64,000 bases of DNA from Basidiobolus meristosporus CBS 931.73 (GCA_002104905.1 MCFE01000469.1:1-64000); one strand, 5' to 3'; shown: positions 1-10,994, counted from the first letter of the stretch. The notes: generated by a model not told the origin, from the letters alone. Translations and numbers: made by a program.

Positions 1-385
1 GAAGAGGACTTTGGGATACTGTTGTTGGAGAGCAATGACCTTCTAAGCATGTAAGAGAAGAAGCCATCAAGTACCTGAAGAAAGAATAAAATGTCTTTAA
101 CTGCGTTTACCTCAGAGTAAAATACAAATTACTAATTTTAATGCTCATGTGCAAAAATGAAAAAGAATGCCTGAAAGACATTTGAAGACACCTACCAGTC
201 ATGTGCAGCTACCAAGAAGTTGGATCTTAGACAAAAACTCTTTATTACAAAGTTGCTCCTAGGAGAAGAAATGAAATTTAATCAATAGAATTTGACTGTT
301 GGTTGATAAGTTGGAATTAGTGGGCATAAAAACTATTAGCAAAGATGTGGAAGCTACTGTCCTCAATTGCCTGACACATCTCTCC
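1..385 (+). pseudogene. copia-A gag remnant (copy C0)
   Basis: Decayed capsid (gag) region of a Ty1/copia retrotransposon. The clearest reading is around 163-290, where the frame gives KKLDLRQKLFITKLLLGEE, the helix-rich block seen in copia gag (UBN2-type) proteins, followed in shifted frames by a stretch ending near a leucine-rich L-N-C-L motif at about 365. A TGA at 172 stands where a tryptophan would be expected and a TAG follows near 288. The gag is joined at about 386 directly to the integrase/RT linker, so zinc knuckle, protease and integrase are deleted. The first 150 bases are too eroded to assign residue by residue. Family assignment is by motif and by position in front of a clear copia RT. 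Confidence 0.6.
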
Positions 386-1740
386 AGAGGACTCTACAAC
401 CATGGTGCAGCCTGGACCAGTGCCCAGGAATATCCCAGAAGTGATCATTCCAGTATCAAATGCCCAGAGATCTAATCAAACAAGAAATAGCCCAAATTAC
501 TATATCAATGAGAGTACAAACTTAGCCTATGCCTATTCAGTCCATATTGATGAACCCCAGACTGTAAAAGAGGCCCTAAATAGCCCTCAGACAAAGTTTT
601 GGAGATCTGCAATGACTGAGGAATATCAGGCCCTGATGGAAAATCAAACTTGGGACTTAGTCAAATTACCAATCAACCAAAAATCAATTGGATGCAGATG
701 GGTCTTCAAGACAAAATATAAGGCTGATGGTACAATTGAAAGATACAAAGCAAGACTTGTGGTCAAAGGATACTCTCAAACAAAAGGACCTGACTATACT
801 GAGACCTTTGCACTGGTAGCCAAGTGTAATTCCATTAGATTAATATTGGCTATTGCAGCCAAATATAGTTTTTTATTCATCAAATGTATGTAAAAACTGC
901 ATTTTTGAATGGAGAACTTGATGAGGACGTGTAAATGGGCCAGCCTGATGGGTTTGTTGACCATGATAACCCCCATTTGGTCTGCACACTTAAAAAGTCA
1001 CTATTTGGTCTCAAACAATCACCAAGAGCCTGGAATTGCAAGATAGATTCTTATTTGGAATCTTTGAGTTTCAAAAGGAGTAATGCTGACTATAGTATAT
1101 ACTATAAGCCAGGTAGAGCAAATCCAGTTCTATTAGCTCTATATGTAGATGATCTTATTATAGCTGCCAATAATCTAGCAACATTGGAAGAGACTAAATA
1201 CAGCTTAACTAAAGAGTTCAAGATGTCCAATCTAGGAGAACTCAATTACTACTTAGGGATTTAGTTCTCCATTGACAGAAGTACCCAGAATATTACCCTA
1301 AGCCAATCCAAGTATATTCAAGATATACTAAAGAAGTACCAAATGGAAGACTGTAAAATGGCAGCTACTCCAATGGAGACAAACCTTAACTTGGTCAAAA
1401 CTCAACCAAATCAAGAGAGCCTGTTGCCATCTGAAAGCCCTGACTTTCCTGATCAATCTATGGTCAGCAGTCTGCTTTATATCATGCTTGGAACATGTCA
1501 AGATATCTCATATTCAGTGGGAGTTGTCAGCCAACATAATCAGAATTTTGGATCTGACCACATTTCAGTAGTAAAGCGGATTTTTAGACACCTAAAAGGA
1601 ACTGCTGATATCTACTTAAGATACACTTATAAGGATTCAGAACAGGATCTTGTGGGATACTCTGATGCAGATTGGGGACAAAATTTGGAAGACAGAAGAT
1701 CCACCACAGGATACACCTTTCTTTACTGTCTAGGAGAACA
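386..1740 (+). pseudogene. copia-A pol remnant: reverse transcriptase and RNase H (C0)
   Basis: Ty1/copia polyprotein fragment. From 402 the frame covers the RVT_2 reverse transcriptase start (W-D-L-V, then GCRWVFKTKYKADGTIERYKA). A stop at 891 and a frameshift separate it from 935-1264, which holds the RT core including intact YVDD in ALYVDDLIIAANN and the K-Q-S-P-R-A-W motif. A TAG at 1262 and a shift lead to 1343-1735, the RNase H end with DISYSVGVVSQ and GYSDADWG, stopping after STTGYTFLYC where a DNA junction cuts it. The RT catalytic residues survive but the frame is broken at least three times, so no functional enzyme is expected. It is close in sequence to C1, C2, C4 and C5. Confidence 0.88.
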
Positions 1741-1796
1741 CCTTTATACCCAGTATCAAGAAATTCCAATTAAGAAGGTTTTCATGGGTGACAATA
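1741..1796 (+). pseudogene. copia-A protease fragment, left stump of copy C1
   Basis: Fifty-six bases that encode QYQEIPIKKVFMGDN, matching the segment just after the protease active site in C5 (62020-62075) and C4 (44190-44230). In every other copia-A copy this lies about 2.5 kb upstream of RNase H, yet here it directly follows RNase H of C0, so the junction at about 1740 is a rearrangement. The fragment is interrupted at 1796 by the end of Tnp2-1. The missing continuation (GTIQVNLRSSEG) appears at 14132, so this is most simply the left stump of C1. Confidence 0.72.
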
Positions 1797-1816
1797 CCCT
1801 ATGAGAAATAATTTGG
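1797..1816 (+). repeat. Tnp2 terminal sequence (CCCTATG end), transposase side
   Basis: CCCTATGAGAAATAATTTGG reads inward. The same start occurs at 45459 (transposase side of Tnp2-3), at 49299 (accessory side of Tnp2-2), at 13427 (orphan) and, inverted and diverged, at 48091-48097 (accessory side of Tnp2-3). Each time the outside flank is unrelated, which is what a transposon terminus looks like. The first 20 bases of the transposase-side and accessory-side ends resemble each other, so they behave as a terminal inverted repeat. Confidence 0.7.
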
Positions 1817-2297
1817 TCCTGCAGATGGATCCAATCCAGATCAGCCATGAAGATTCTGTTTAGAGACCATCATAATAGCAGCAGCTTGGAATTAGTGACC
1901 CTCTTAACAATCTTATCACAAGATCATGACAGTGTTTTGCTAATTTTATAGCCAAATAAAGGGATAAAACTGGACACTTGGTGCTGTAACAATATTTGCA
2001 TGGTATTGTTGCAGTCTTTCAGCACTCTATAACTATCTTAAGTAAATCAAGTCAGCCAGGACTTCCAATTGCCTTATATGGCAAGAGACCTGACGGTATT
2101 TTGACAGCCTCACAGCAAGACTCTGATGGCATTATATTGGCAGCATGAAGGCCTACCACCGGTTCTGTATAATGCTACCGTACCAATTTACCAAATGTTA
2201 TTTCCTTTTTCTACCTCCCCTTGTGCAATTCACATATTCCACTGTAGAATCACCTTTCTTTATTTGCTTACCCACTACTACCTTGGGTATTCCACAT

Positions 2298-5200
2298 TTA
2301 GTTTGAATCAAAAAAAACTATGCCCTCCTGCTTACCAACCTTTAAAAACGCGCACACCTGCCACAATTGACATACTTCTATCACCTCAACTTTACAGCTT
2401 TTTAGTGTGATACTTGCAAAGTTGCCATATACCTTGTACTGCTGGTAACATATACATCTTGCAAACATATGCTTAGTTGTTGCCACTTCTGCCATGAATA
2501 CCTCCTGAACATTTGCAAAGAACTTCTTGGTATTTAGCCAATATATTCCTTCTCCCTGCTGGATTCTAGTCCCCCTTATAGGTGCGCTCTGGCTTTTGTT
2601 TGTGTGAGCTCTGTATTGAATGGTGTAGAAGTTGGCTTGTGAACACAATAAATCCGGCATATCTTGGTGGAGTTTTCCTGATAAAAATTAGTTGCTTGTT
2701 GCACCCAGCCCAACTTTGCATTACTTAACTGATTACCCCTGCATTGGGGCTGCTTAGCTTCTTAATGCCATAGACATAGGTGTCTTCATGTGCACATTTG
2801 TCCTCAGTAGCTTCCAACTCTTTCTGGCTGTCCTCCATGTGCCAACTCATCACATCCATGACGGACTTGAAGGTAATATTCTTGATGAGATTGGGATATG
2901 GTAGTGCCTGCAACTTGACTTGTCTTCCTATCTCCCCACCCATCCGCTGTGGTGGTGTGTAGGTCCAAGGGAGAGATACGTCCAACACTTCTCAAGTGTT
3001 TTGTGTGTGGGGTGTTCACTGGGTGCAATAACCTCTGGCAAAAGCTTGCTAGGAATACTTGGGTTCTGTCTCTAATCTAATGTGAAGGGGAATACAGCCA
3101 CAAGCTTGTCAAGGGAAAACTATTGAGCTACAATCCCCAACTTAGTTGGCGTCTTAACAAAAGTATGTGCTGGGTTCAGTGTCCTTTGAGACGACAATGT
3201 ACTAAAGCTTCCAAAGTCAAAACAACTGTAAACTCCACCAGCAGGGACTTGATAAGAATGCAGCTGTGGTCAATAGTTACAAAGACAGAAAAGTATCTTT
3301 GCCTGTACAAGAACAAACTTGGGAAAGAATCAAATATAATAAAAGATACCTACTCTGAGTATTCCTCACAAGTAGTGCCTCCAAGGTCAGTTGGCTGTCA
3401 GCGCAGTTTCCTGGGAGTGTCCTGTGGTCTAGGGTTGGAAGTTCAGGTAGCAGCAGGTAGCAGTGATCACACTAATCAACAAGTTGGTATATTGATAAAA
3501 GGGATAATGATTTATTGTTGAGGGATAGCCTCCCTTATATACTTTTCTCACTGGCTAAGTGATTACTAATCATGGTGTTCCAGAAGGTTCCGGATATCAA
3601 TAGAAATCTTAGTGACATCAGAATGACCCAAGAATGTTCCAAGTAGGTGCCGGAAGGTTCTAAGAGGCACAGCACATCCAACCAATCAGGAATCAGTATT
3701 CTGAAACCTGTGTAACATAGGGATACCATATATGGTATGGAAATGGTAGGGATGGTGACACGGGTTGATCATATGTTGCAGGTACTGGCGCGGGTACTTG
3801 CCTAATATAGTAGTACTTATAGCTAGTAATCTTACATAAAGTGAGAAGTAACTTATGCAATAAGGTAAGCAGGTGTGATAGTCAACTGGCTTATGGGATA
3901 GTACTGATTGGGTAAGACAAATGGGATAAAACTGAAATAAGTGTAGTAGAGATATAGGGAAGTAGAAAATAGGGGAATGAGCACATCTGTCAGTGGGTGT
4001 CACTATCACCCCACTACACCGCTCCATAGGAAACTCCCAAAAGGTGAAGCAAGGCCCAATATACTCCACACACCGTGCAAGATAGAGTAGAGAATGGATA
4101 CAGTAGCAGCAGAGATCTACATGTTCAGCTTTATGCTTGTAGTATAGCCGCTCAAATCCTGTTACAAACTCCTCACACAACAGCTGTAGATGTGTCAAGT
4201 TGGCATTGGTGATCCACTTTTGGATAAATATTCCTACAATGTCCACATATGACTCCCAATGCTTCCAATGTACTCTTGGTAGGAATGGCTTCAGTACACC
4301 ACTTGAATAAATACATATCTAGTTCATCCAGTCTTTGCATTTGTATTGTTGCATATGCATATGAATATTAATTGGCGCCCATGAGAAGTACTTAGGGTAA
4401 TGGATACCATGTAATATCTTGCCAATTCTTTCAAATTTCTCCGGTATCTTGCAGGGCTCATTTAGCTTGAAATGCCCTATGTACTACTTGGTCATCAGTA
4501 TAGGGATATTGTTGAAAAGCAAATGCATTGCTCCCAGTGGAAAGCTTTTGCTCCAACAAATACCTTATATCTTAGGTATCTCCGGTTTCTGATTGATTCC
4601 ATATTCTGGCCAATGGCTTATAGCTTGCCAACTTTGCTGCAATTGCATGCTTACTTCTGTTTGTTCTCTCTGTGGAAAGATGATGTTCTTAGTGCTGGTG
4701 TTTGGGTGATAATAATGTGTGTGAGTTATAGTGTAAATTCCCTGGATCTCACACATTCAACAGCAATACCATTCATTGTGCCTGGAAAACCTGCTATCTT
4801 GCTGATGGCTGGGGCATCTCCAATACAGATAATAATATGCGCTTTTACATGATGGCCATTTACTGTTATCCTGCTGGAAAGCATACAAAACTCATCCAGC
4901 AATGGATACAGGTAGCTATCCAGGATGGACAGTGATTTTGGCCCAGATACCAGTGAGACTACTATCAGATTATTGCTCTGATACCATAAGATGGGCAGCA
5001 GATTCAGATTGATGAGAATCAGTGGCCAGCAGGATTTGCTGGTAGAGTACTTGTTTCATGAGAATCCATCAAGTGCTAAAGCAAAAGGCATTGTCATACA
5101 TACCTTCAAAGTAGCCATTGCTTCTTAGCTGTTTGTAATGTTTGCCATCAAATATATTGGATATGTTTACGCTTGATTGATACTGAGTGCGGTACTGTAT

Positions 5201-6034
5201 AACTTTGCAATATTTGTTGGACTGCATCAGCTTCCTCAGATGGGGTATGACTGGAATATATCCAAAGCGTGAATGATGTTTTCCCTCAATGGTGGTGGAT
5301 TCCTGAAAATTTGGACACGTTTCAATGGTGGCACTTTTGAATGTGAATGCCATGCAACTGTTAACACATGCTGGAATCAGGACAGTCTCTGGATCATATG
5401 TTGCCAGCTGCATGACAGTTGTCCACTTTTACCATGTACATGGTAAGTTGCATCCTGGTACAATTTTGGCAAGAAGTAGTAATAAATCCTCAAAGCCCCC
5501 ATTAGTGATATTAGTGGAAACATGCCACTTCTCTAGCCACAACATTACATCATTTGCCAGTAGATGGATTACTGGGCTCACTTGGCTCCATAGAGTATCC
5601 TTGGCATTTGTTTCAACAGGTGTTGTCTCATTGCTTATGGGGATTTTACTGGGCCCATATATGGTACTGTTGTTAGGGGAGATAGGCTCAAAATCCATCA
5701 GTGAGCCTTCTTTGTCAGAGCTATCCCTCTGCATGCCATATTCAGAAGGCTGAGGTGAGCCTAAAGGCATCACAAGCTCACCTGACTCAGTTTGCACAAG
5801 GTGACAAAGAGGGCCAGGTGCTGATATAAAAGTATCAACTGGCCAGCAAGATAATGTTGGTACAGTAGTGACCAATGAATGGTCAAATATGACTTGGGTG
5901 GCAAAACACTGGCTGTGATCCTTGTAATACTTCCTATGCTGTCTGCATGCTTCATGGCTGAGAGGCTTGCCACAATAGCCACATGGTCTTTTTTCTCTTC
6001 TCTTATGGCATTGAGTCAAAGTAGTCTTGTCCAT
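2298..6034 (-). pseudogene. Tnp2-family transposase (Tnp2-1), broken by a solo LTR
   Basis: Reads leftwards from ATG at 6032-6034. The N-terminus (6034-5429, 201 aa) has a zinc-finger-like CGYCGKPL then H-x-H spacing, an acidic serine-rich linker and a helical block. A stop after LPCTW leads to 5413-5069, which corresponds to the zinc-ribbon region of Tnp2-2; three of the four cysteines there are replaced (CPNF and HSRFG instead of CPNC and CSHCG). The DDE core lies at about 5060-4760, in shifted frames. The C-terminal parts are at 4246-4019 and 2947-2298, split by the solo LTR 2948-4018. Family knowledge: Tnp2/Transposase_21 proteins excise and insert En/Spm-type elements. Identification rests on the better preserved copy at 56129-58008. 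Non-functional. Confidence 0.82.
2948..4018 (-). mobile_element. Solo gypsy-A LTR inside Tnp2-1, TSD CCGC
   Basis: 1071 bp, TG...CA bounded (TGTAGTGG...CCACCACA read on the minus strand), flanked by CCGC at 2944-2947 and 4019-4022. Tnp2-3 at about 46590-46620 carries the uninterrupted version (tatcttctccatggg), so the insertion is demonstrated. It matches the 5' LTR at 8439-9509 and the solo LTR at 54523-55593 throughout, all three with equal length. On the minus strand it has a TATA-like GTATATAAGGGAGGC followed by AATAAATC. No internal gypsy sequence is present, so it is a recombined solo LTR. Confidence 0.93.
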
Positions 6035-6149
6035 GGGGCAAACAGTTTGACCTTCAACAGCATATTGCTATTACAACACTTTTTGGTCAATACTCATGTG
6101 AGCTTAAGAGAGTCTTGTATTTGAGACATTGCACCTACATGAATGTAAG

Positions 6150-6670
6150 TGTTATGAATAGACACAAGGCAGGAGGAAAAGCTAGGCATGGCAGGAAAGG
6201 ACTTAGGTGTGGACCATCAAGGCAAGGCAAGATTCAAGGCAAGGCTGTTTATTTAAGACCTGTGTTTATCAGACTGAGGAATACTTAAGGGGGGATAGGA
6301 CTATATATACTTTTTGGCTATACTGATGCCAAGAAATATTAGCTAATACTAATGGGGTTGTGGGGTGAGGCACAGCAGCAGTGCTGGCGATAATAATATA
6401 GAAGGCAAGGCACTGAGACAGGATGGGGAAATGGATTGGGTGACCAGATCATGTGACTAAGTCATGTGACCTGGTACTTCCATGTATGGTACTGGACTAT
6501 GAAAAATATAATGGGAAGCTTCCATGGAATGTTCCATTGTGTAATAATGGTTTAGAATGGTCAGGAACTTTCTGGAAGGTGGAAGAAGGTTCCAGAAGGA
6601 ATCTCTTAGAAATTGAGCTAGGAAGCTAAAACTTGGCATGGGTGTTCATGGTTGTCATGTGATCATGACA
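6150..6670 (-). mobile_element. Solo LTR-C inside the Tnp2-1 intergenic region, TSD GTAAG
   Basis: 521 bp beginning TGTTATGAATAG and ending GATCATGACA on the plus strand, flanked by GTAAG at 6145-6149 and 6671-6675. The empty site is in Tnp2-2 (reverse complement of about 56000-56040: gaatgtaagattcaatg). On the minus strand it contains a TATA box in AAAAAGTATATATAGTCC and an AATAAA about 60 bases later, so its transcription runs leftwards toward the Tnp2 transposase start at 6034. The second half is shared with 13770-14129. A 5-bp TSD fits either LTR superfamily; the internal region is not in the window, so the family is unknown. Confidence 0.9.
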
Positions 6671-6715
6671 GTAAGATGCAATGTGACCCACCATAGTAAG
6701 CATTATAAATAATTG

Positions 6716-8438
6716 TGGACAGTGTGCCCATCAAAGGTAATAATACGGACTCCTCAGGCCCTCAGTCAAGTAGGGTATTAGAATCTCTGCAGAGCCGCAA
6801 TTTGACCATTATGCTCAGGCAGATGAGAATGTAGCAAATGCAGTACCCTTAGTTGAAGATCAGCAAGTGGCAATGATAACATTACCACCACCCATATTAG
6901 CGAGTATGTTTTCAGCTCATACCAAAGCATTAATGAAGCAATTAGGTGCAGTGGCTGATAGGATAGATGCAATAGCCCAGAGAAAGCAGGAAATAGTCCA
7001 GAAACAGGATGAGCAGATAATATGTGTAGAGCTATCAATATCCCAGGTAGAGAAAGCAGTATCTTTGCTGCAAAGAAGGAACTCAAGTAGCTCAATGCCA
7101 CAGCCAAGAATTGAGCCATTTTCCAATGTAACAGCAGAGGAACACCACACAATCTTTGAAGCACAACAACAGTGCCCAAAGATAGAGCCCACAGAAAAAC
7201 CTATCACAGCATGGGAGGGAGGCAACGTGGTGTTTATACCAAAGCCTAAAAATCAAAAGACATTGAAGATCTGTGAAGCCATTGAGTGCAATAATGAAGA
7301 GTGGGCTAATATAAAAGAGGCCATCCAAAGTCTAGCATGCCATCACCTTGAGGCCAGCATACCATGGGACTATCAGGAACTCAAGGCCTAGCAGCATGCA
7401 CTTGACTTGCTCCATGAGCATTATCCTAGACTCAAACAGGCAAACAGATTTTGGGCCAGCATTGGTAGGCTAAGAAAGTATCTCAACAATAGCAGAAGCT
7501 ATCAAAGGCAGAAGAACAAGGGTGCCATGGCTAAAAGCCAGCAGCTTCCTCAAGAGCCCATTACAAGCAGGTCCAAAAGCTCTGGACAAGCATCAAAGAG
7601 ACATCAGACAGCTGGAAGTGTGCCAATTAGGGACAAGCAGGCAGACATGGATGGACCAGCAAGAAATTCATCAAGGAAAAAGCATAGTACCACTCAAGAA
7701 GCACCCAGTCAAAGTAGCAGTGAAGGACCTGGCAGTGATAAAAACCAGCTGCTTTTACATGAGCTTGTCACAACTATGGTTGACAGCTCAAAACAAGCTG
7801 AAAAGAAACATCAGGTTGCCAGAAGAGTGCCAGCAAGGGACAAGCAGGCCAAAACAGATGCGTCAGAGCAAAATTTATCCAGGAAAACATAGTTCTTTAT
7901 AAGAAGCACTCAGACAAAGTAGCAGTGAAAGATCTGGCAGTGATAAAGGAAAAGGTAAAGGGAAAAATGTGTACCCAAGCCTGAGACAGGGAGGCATGCA
8001 AAAAAAACTGCAGTTCTTGCCAATTAATGCCACAAGCCAGGAACAGACTGAATCCCATCATAGCCAAGAAGATTTACCAACTAGAAAACAGCCGTTTTCA
8101 CAAGAGTTGAAAGCGCAGCCAGTTGAGCTACACTCCATCAAGGTAGATGGGTTTGCTGAAAAAGGCAATTTGTCCACCACAGCATCCACAGCCTTGGCAG
8201 CCTCCATTGATGACAGAGTGGAGATCCCACTGACAGACAAGGCTACAACGTCAAGAGCTTGAAAGACTATCACAATGCCTTCAGTGGAGTTTTGGAACAT
8301 CCATAGGTACACCAAGAGGTTGCAGCACTTCTTCAAGAGCAGTGCTCAAGAAATTGCACTGGAATATTGCAAGGATTTATTGCAAAGACTGGCAGATGAG
8401 GAGCTAGAACTTGCAGTGCTGGCTGAAGACCAGGATGT
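6716..8438 (+). pseudogene. Tnp2-element accessory protein gene (Tnp2-1), N-terminus deleted
   Basis: Second gene of the Tnp2 transposon, transcribed away from the transposase. I recognise no family. Visible parts: a helical, coiled-coil-like block (ALMKQLGAVADRIDAIAQRK, about 6930-7080), a segment with W-E-G-G-N-V-V-F, then a long Lys/Gln/Ser-rich region with two related tandem units (about 7540-7740 and 7770-7960), and a C-terminal block (about 8100-8438). Relative to Tnp2-2 the start codon and roughly the first 50 codons are deleted before 6716. There is a TAG at 7389 and a one-base loss near 7888 (aggaaaacat versus aggcaaaaacat) that shifts frame, and another stop at 8260. The gene is cut by gypsy-A at 8439. 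By analogy with TnpA of plant En/Spm it could bind element ends, but that is a guess. Confidence 0.72.
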
Positions 8439-9509
8439 TGTAGTGGGGTGACAGTGACACCCACTGACAGATGTGCTCATTCCCACATTTTCTACTTCCC
8501 TATATCTCTACTACACTTATTTTAGTTTTATCCAATTTGTCATACCTGATCAGTACTATCCTGTAAGCTGGTTGACTATCACACCTACTTACCTTAGTGC
8601 ATAAGTTACCCCACACTATATGTAAGATTACTAGCTTTAAGTGCTTCTATATCAGGCAAGTACCCGCGCCAGTACCTGTGACACATGGTCAACCTGTGTC
8701 ACCATCCCTACCATTTTCATACCATTTATGGTATCCCTATGTTACACAGGTTTCAGAATACAGATTCCTGATTGGTCAGATGTGCTGTGCCTCTTAGAAT
8801 CTTCTGGCACCTACTTAGAATGTTCTTAGGTCATTCTGATGTCATTAAGATTTCTACTGATATTTGGAACCTTATGGCACACCATAATTAGTAATCACTT
8901 AGCCAGTAAGAAATGTATATAAGGGAGGCTATCCCTCAACAATAAATCATCATCCCTTTTATTAATATACCAACTTGTTGATTAGTGCAATCACTGCTAC
9001 CTGCTACTACCTGAACTTCCAACCCCAGACCACAGGACACTCCCAGGAAACCATGCTGACAGCCAACTGACCTTGGAGGCACTGCTTGTGAGGAATACTC
9101 AGAGTGTGTATCTTTTATTATATTTCATTCTTTCCCAAATTTGTCCTTGTACAGGCAAAGATACTTTTCTGTCTTTATAACTATTGACCACAGCTGCATT
9201 CTTATCAAGTCCCTGCTGGTGGAGTTTACAGTTGCTTTGACTTTGGGAGCTTTAGTACATTGTCATCTCAAAGGATGCTGAACCCAGGACATACTTTTGT
9301 TAAGACGCAAGCTAAGTTGGGGATTGTAGCTCAATAGCTTTCCCTTGACAAGCTTGTGGCATTATTCCCCACCACAATAGATTAGAGACAGAATCCAAGT
9401 ATTCCTAGCAAGCTTTTGCCAGAGGTTATTGCACCCAGTGACTACCCCACACACAAAACACTTGAGAAGTGTTGGATGTATCTCTCCCTTGGACTTATAC
9501 ACCACCACA
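8439..9509 (+). repeat. gypsy-A 5' LTR
   Basis: TGTAGTGGGGTGACAG at the start, ACCACCACA at the end, 1071 bp, the same length as the two solo LTRs of this family. A TATA-like TGTATATAAGGGAGGC is at about 8915 with AATAAATC about 20 bases on. It directly abuts the primer binding site, which marks it as the 5' LTR. The four bases before it (ATGT, 8435-8438) would be the target duplication; the partner copy is lost with the 3' end. Confidence 0.93.
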
Positions 9510-9513
9510 TATT

Positions 9514-9530
9514 TGGCACCCAACATGGGG
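9514..9530 (+). other. gypsy-A primer binding site
   Basis: TGGCACCCAACATGGGG starts five bases after the LTR. It has the form of the widespread TGGCGCCCAACGTGGGG primer site of LTR elements with both CpGs turned into CpA. It is the site where a tRNA 3' end would prime minus-strand DNA synthesis. Confidence 0.85.
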
Positions 9531-9648
9531 GTTCATACAAGCTCCCTAGGACCCAACAAGATTTACCTTAAGATTTGAGCTGTTATCCACTTATTGAAAA
9601 GAGACTACCAATATTATCAAGATTACAACACCAACCTACCTGGCCAAA

Positions 9649-10994
9649 ATGAACTCTATGCCATTACCACTCTCACATGGAGCCCCACAGTTTGATGGAA
9701 AGAATGTGGAAAGCTTCATATTCAACTGTGAGAAGCTCTGCAAGATACTCAGCCTATCTGAACACAAAATGGCTGAAGACTTCCCCTACTACTGCACCAA
9801 TGATATTACCACTAAGCTTCTCAGACAAGGAGACATTCTCACTGACTGGGCCTTAATGAAGACCTACCTACAGACCAAGTATGGTAGACCCCAGATATAC
9901 TATGGAATTGAAGACCTCAGACACTTTGGAAGGACTGGACTTTCCAAGCTACCACTTGAAGAGTTCATTCAACAATATGAAGATATGGCCAAGCCACTCC
10001 TAGAGTCCCAGGCTATAACTGAGTTTACCATGACACTTTACCTTGCACAAGGGCTTCCCCAGGACTTGGCAAGGAAAGTTGACTTGCATGCAGCCAAGGA
10101 TGACAAGTCAGGCATTCCTTGCTTTGCAGAGATGAAACGTGTTCTCCTAGAAGCAAAGTAAACTTCCACCTTTATGAGACTCCTGATATCTAGTCTGCCA
10201 GACCAGTCAACCAAGGAGCCAAGGAGTGCTGTTGCTGACAATCAGACCTACACTACCAACAGAATTGACCAACTTGCTGAGCCGCTACAGAAGCTAGCCC
10301 TCAAGATTAATGGCTCAGCTGAGGTAGCTACTATGGGCCAAAGACCTTTGCCCAGACACTGCATCTGGTGTGACTCTACTCAACATGCCAGACAAGAATG
10401 CTCAGAGCTTAGTCAGCTACTCAGAGAAGGAGCAGTACAGTTTGATGCTGATGGAATACTTGCTGACAAGGAAGGAAGAAGGATTCCCACTAATTTCCAA
10501 ACAGGAGGGATGAGAGCCCTTTTCCAGAAATCTGACTCTGCAACCAGAAAGATTACTGTTGATGCCCCTATTGGAACTCATACAGTGAATCCAAGCAGCC
10601 CTGACAACAGACAATACAAAGTTGATGCCTTTGCTACCAAAAGACACCTCCCTGAAGAACCTGCCAAACCATCCTTAGAAGACCACAATTTGAAGAACCT
10701 GAGGTTGTTATTGGCAAGCAGCCTAGTATGCTGCCCACCCAAGATCCATTGCCTCAATTTCAGATGACCTCAAAGATAGCAAGCTACTCAAGCCCTCAAC
10801 TGATTACTGAGAAGCTGCTGAAGCAGAAACTCACTTTGTTGGTTGGAGAAATCATGAGTGTATCACCATCTGTTAGGAAGACCTTTGATGAGCAGCTTAG
10901 AACAAGACAACAAGCCGTTGAAAATATGGACACCCATATAACTCAGACAAACCATGAAGACCACCAAAAGGATGACAACACTACTGAATATTAG
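9649..10994 (+). pseudogene. gypsy-A gag (capsid, zinc knuckle)
   Basis: First ATG after the primer site is at 9649. Residues 1-170 form a gag capsid-type domain (QFDGKNVESFIFNCEKLCK, LRQGDILTDW, LPLEEFIQQY), ended by a TAA at 10159 that interrupts the same frame. The frame resumes to 10767 and contains the CCHC knuckle CIWCDSTQHARQEC at about 10364-10405, followed by an L-L-R-E-G-x-V-x-F block that I associate with gag proteins of basidiomycete gypsy elements. A frameshift near 10730 moves to the frame of 10728-10994 (K-Q-K-L-T-L...VSPSVRKTFDEQLRTRQ), the segment leading to protease. Two lesions, otherwise colinear. Confidence 0.85.

Larger units (their letters stand above)
1797..8438. mobile_element. 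Tnp2-1: two-gene Tnp2 (En/Spm-superfamily) DNA transposon, right end lost
   Basis: DNA transposon copy holding a minus-strand Tnp2 transposase pseudogene (2298-6034) and a divergent plus-strand accessory pseudogene (6716-8438). The left end, CCCTATGAGAAATAATTTGG, starts abruptly inside copia-A protease sequence. About 500 non-coding bases (1797-2297) then precede the transposase 3' end; this subterminal block recurs at 45459-45934 and partly at 34478 and 29990. Two solo LTRs sit inside (2948-4018 and 6150-6670). The accessory end is cut by the gypsy-A 5' LTR at 8439, so the right terminus is absent. The transposase is full of stops, so the copy is dead. Confidence 0.8.

Noticed and set aside
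3123-3521. 132-codon ORF that recurs at 55020-55292
   Set aside because: It lies antisense inside the gypsy-A LTR. Its conservation follows from LTR nucleotide similarity, and the third LTR copy (8439-9509) breaks it.
5429-6034. Possible host zinc-finger gene (CGYCGKPL motif)
   Set aside because: It is followed colinearly by the Tnp2 zinc ribbon and DDE core, and the same arrangement recurs at 56129-58008 inside a transposon.
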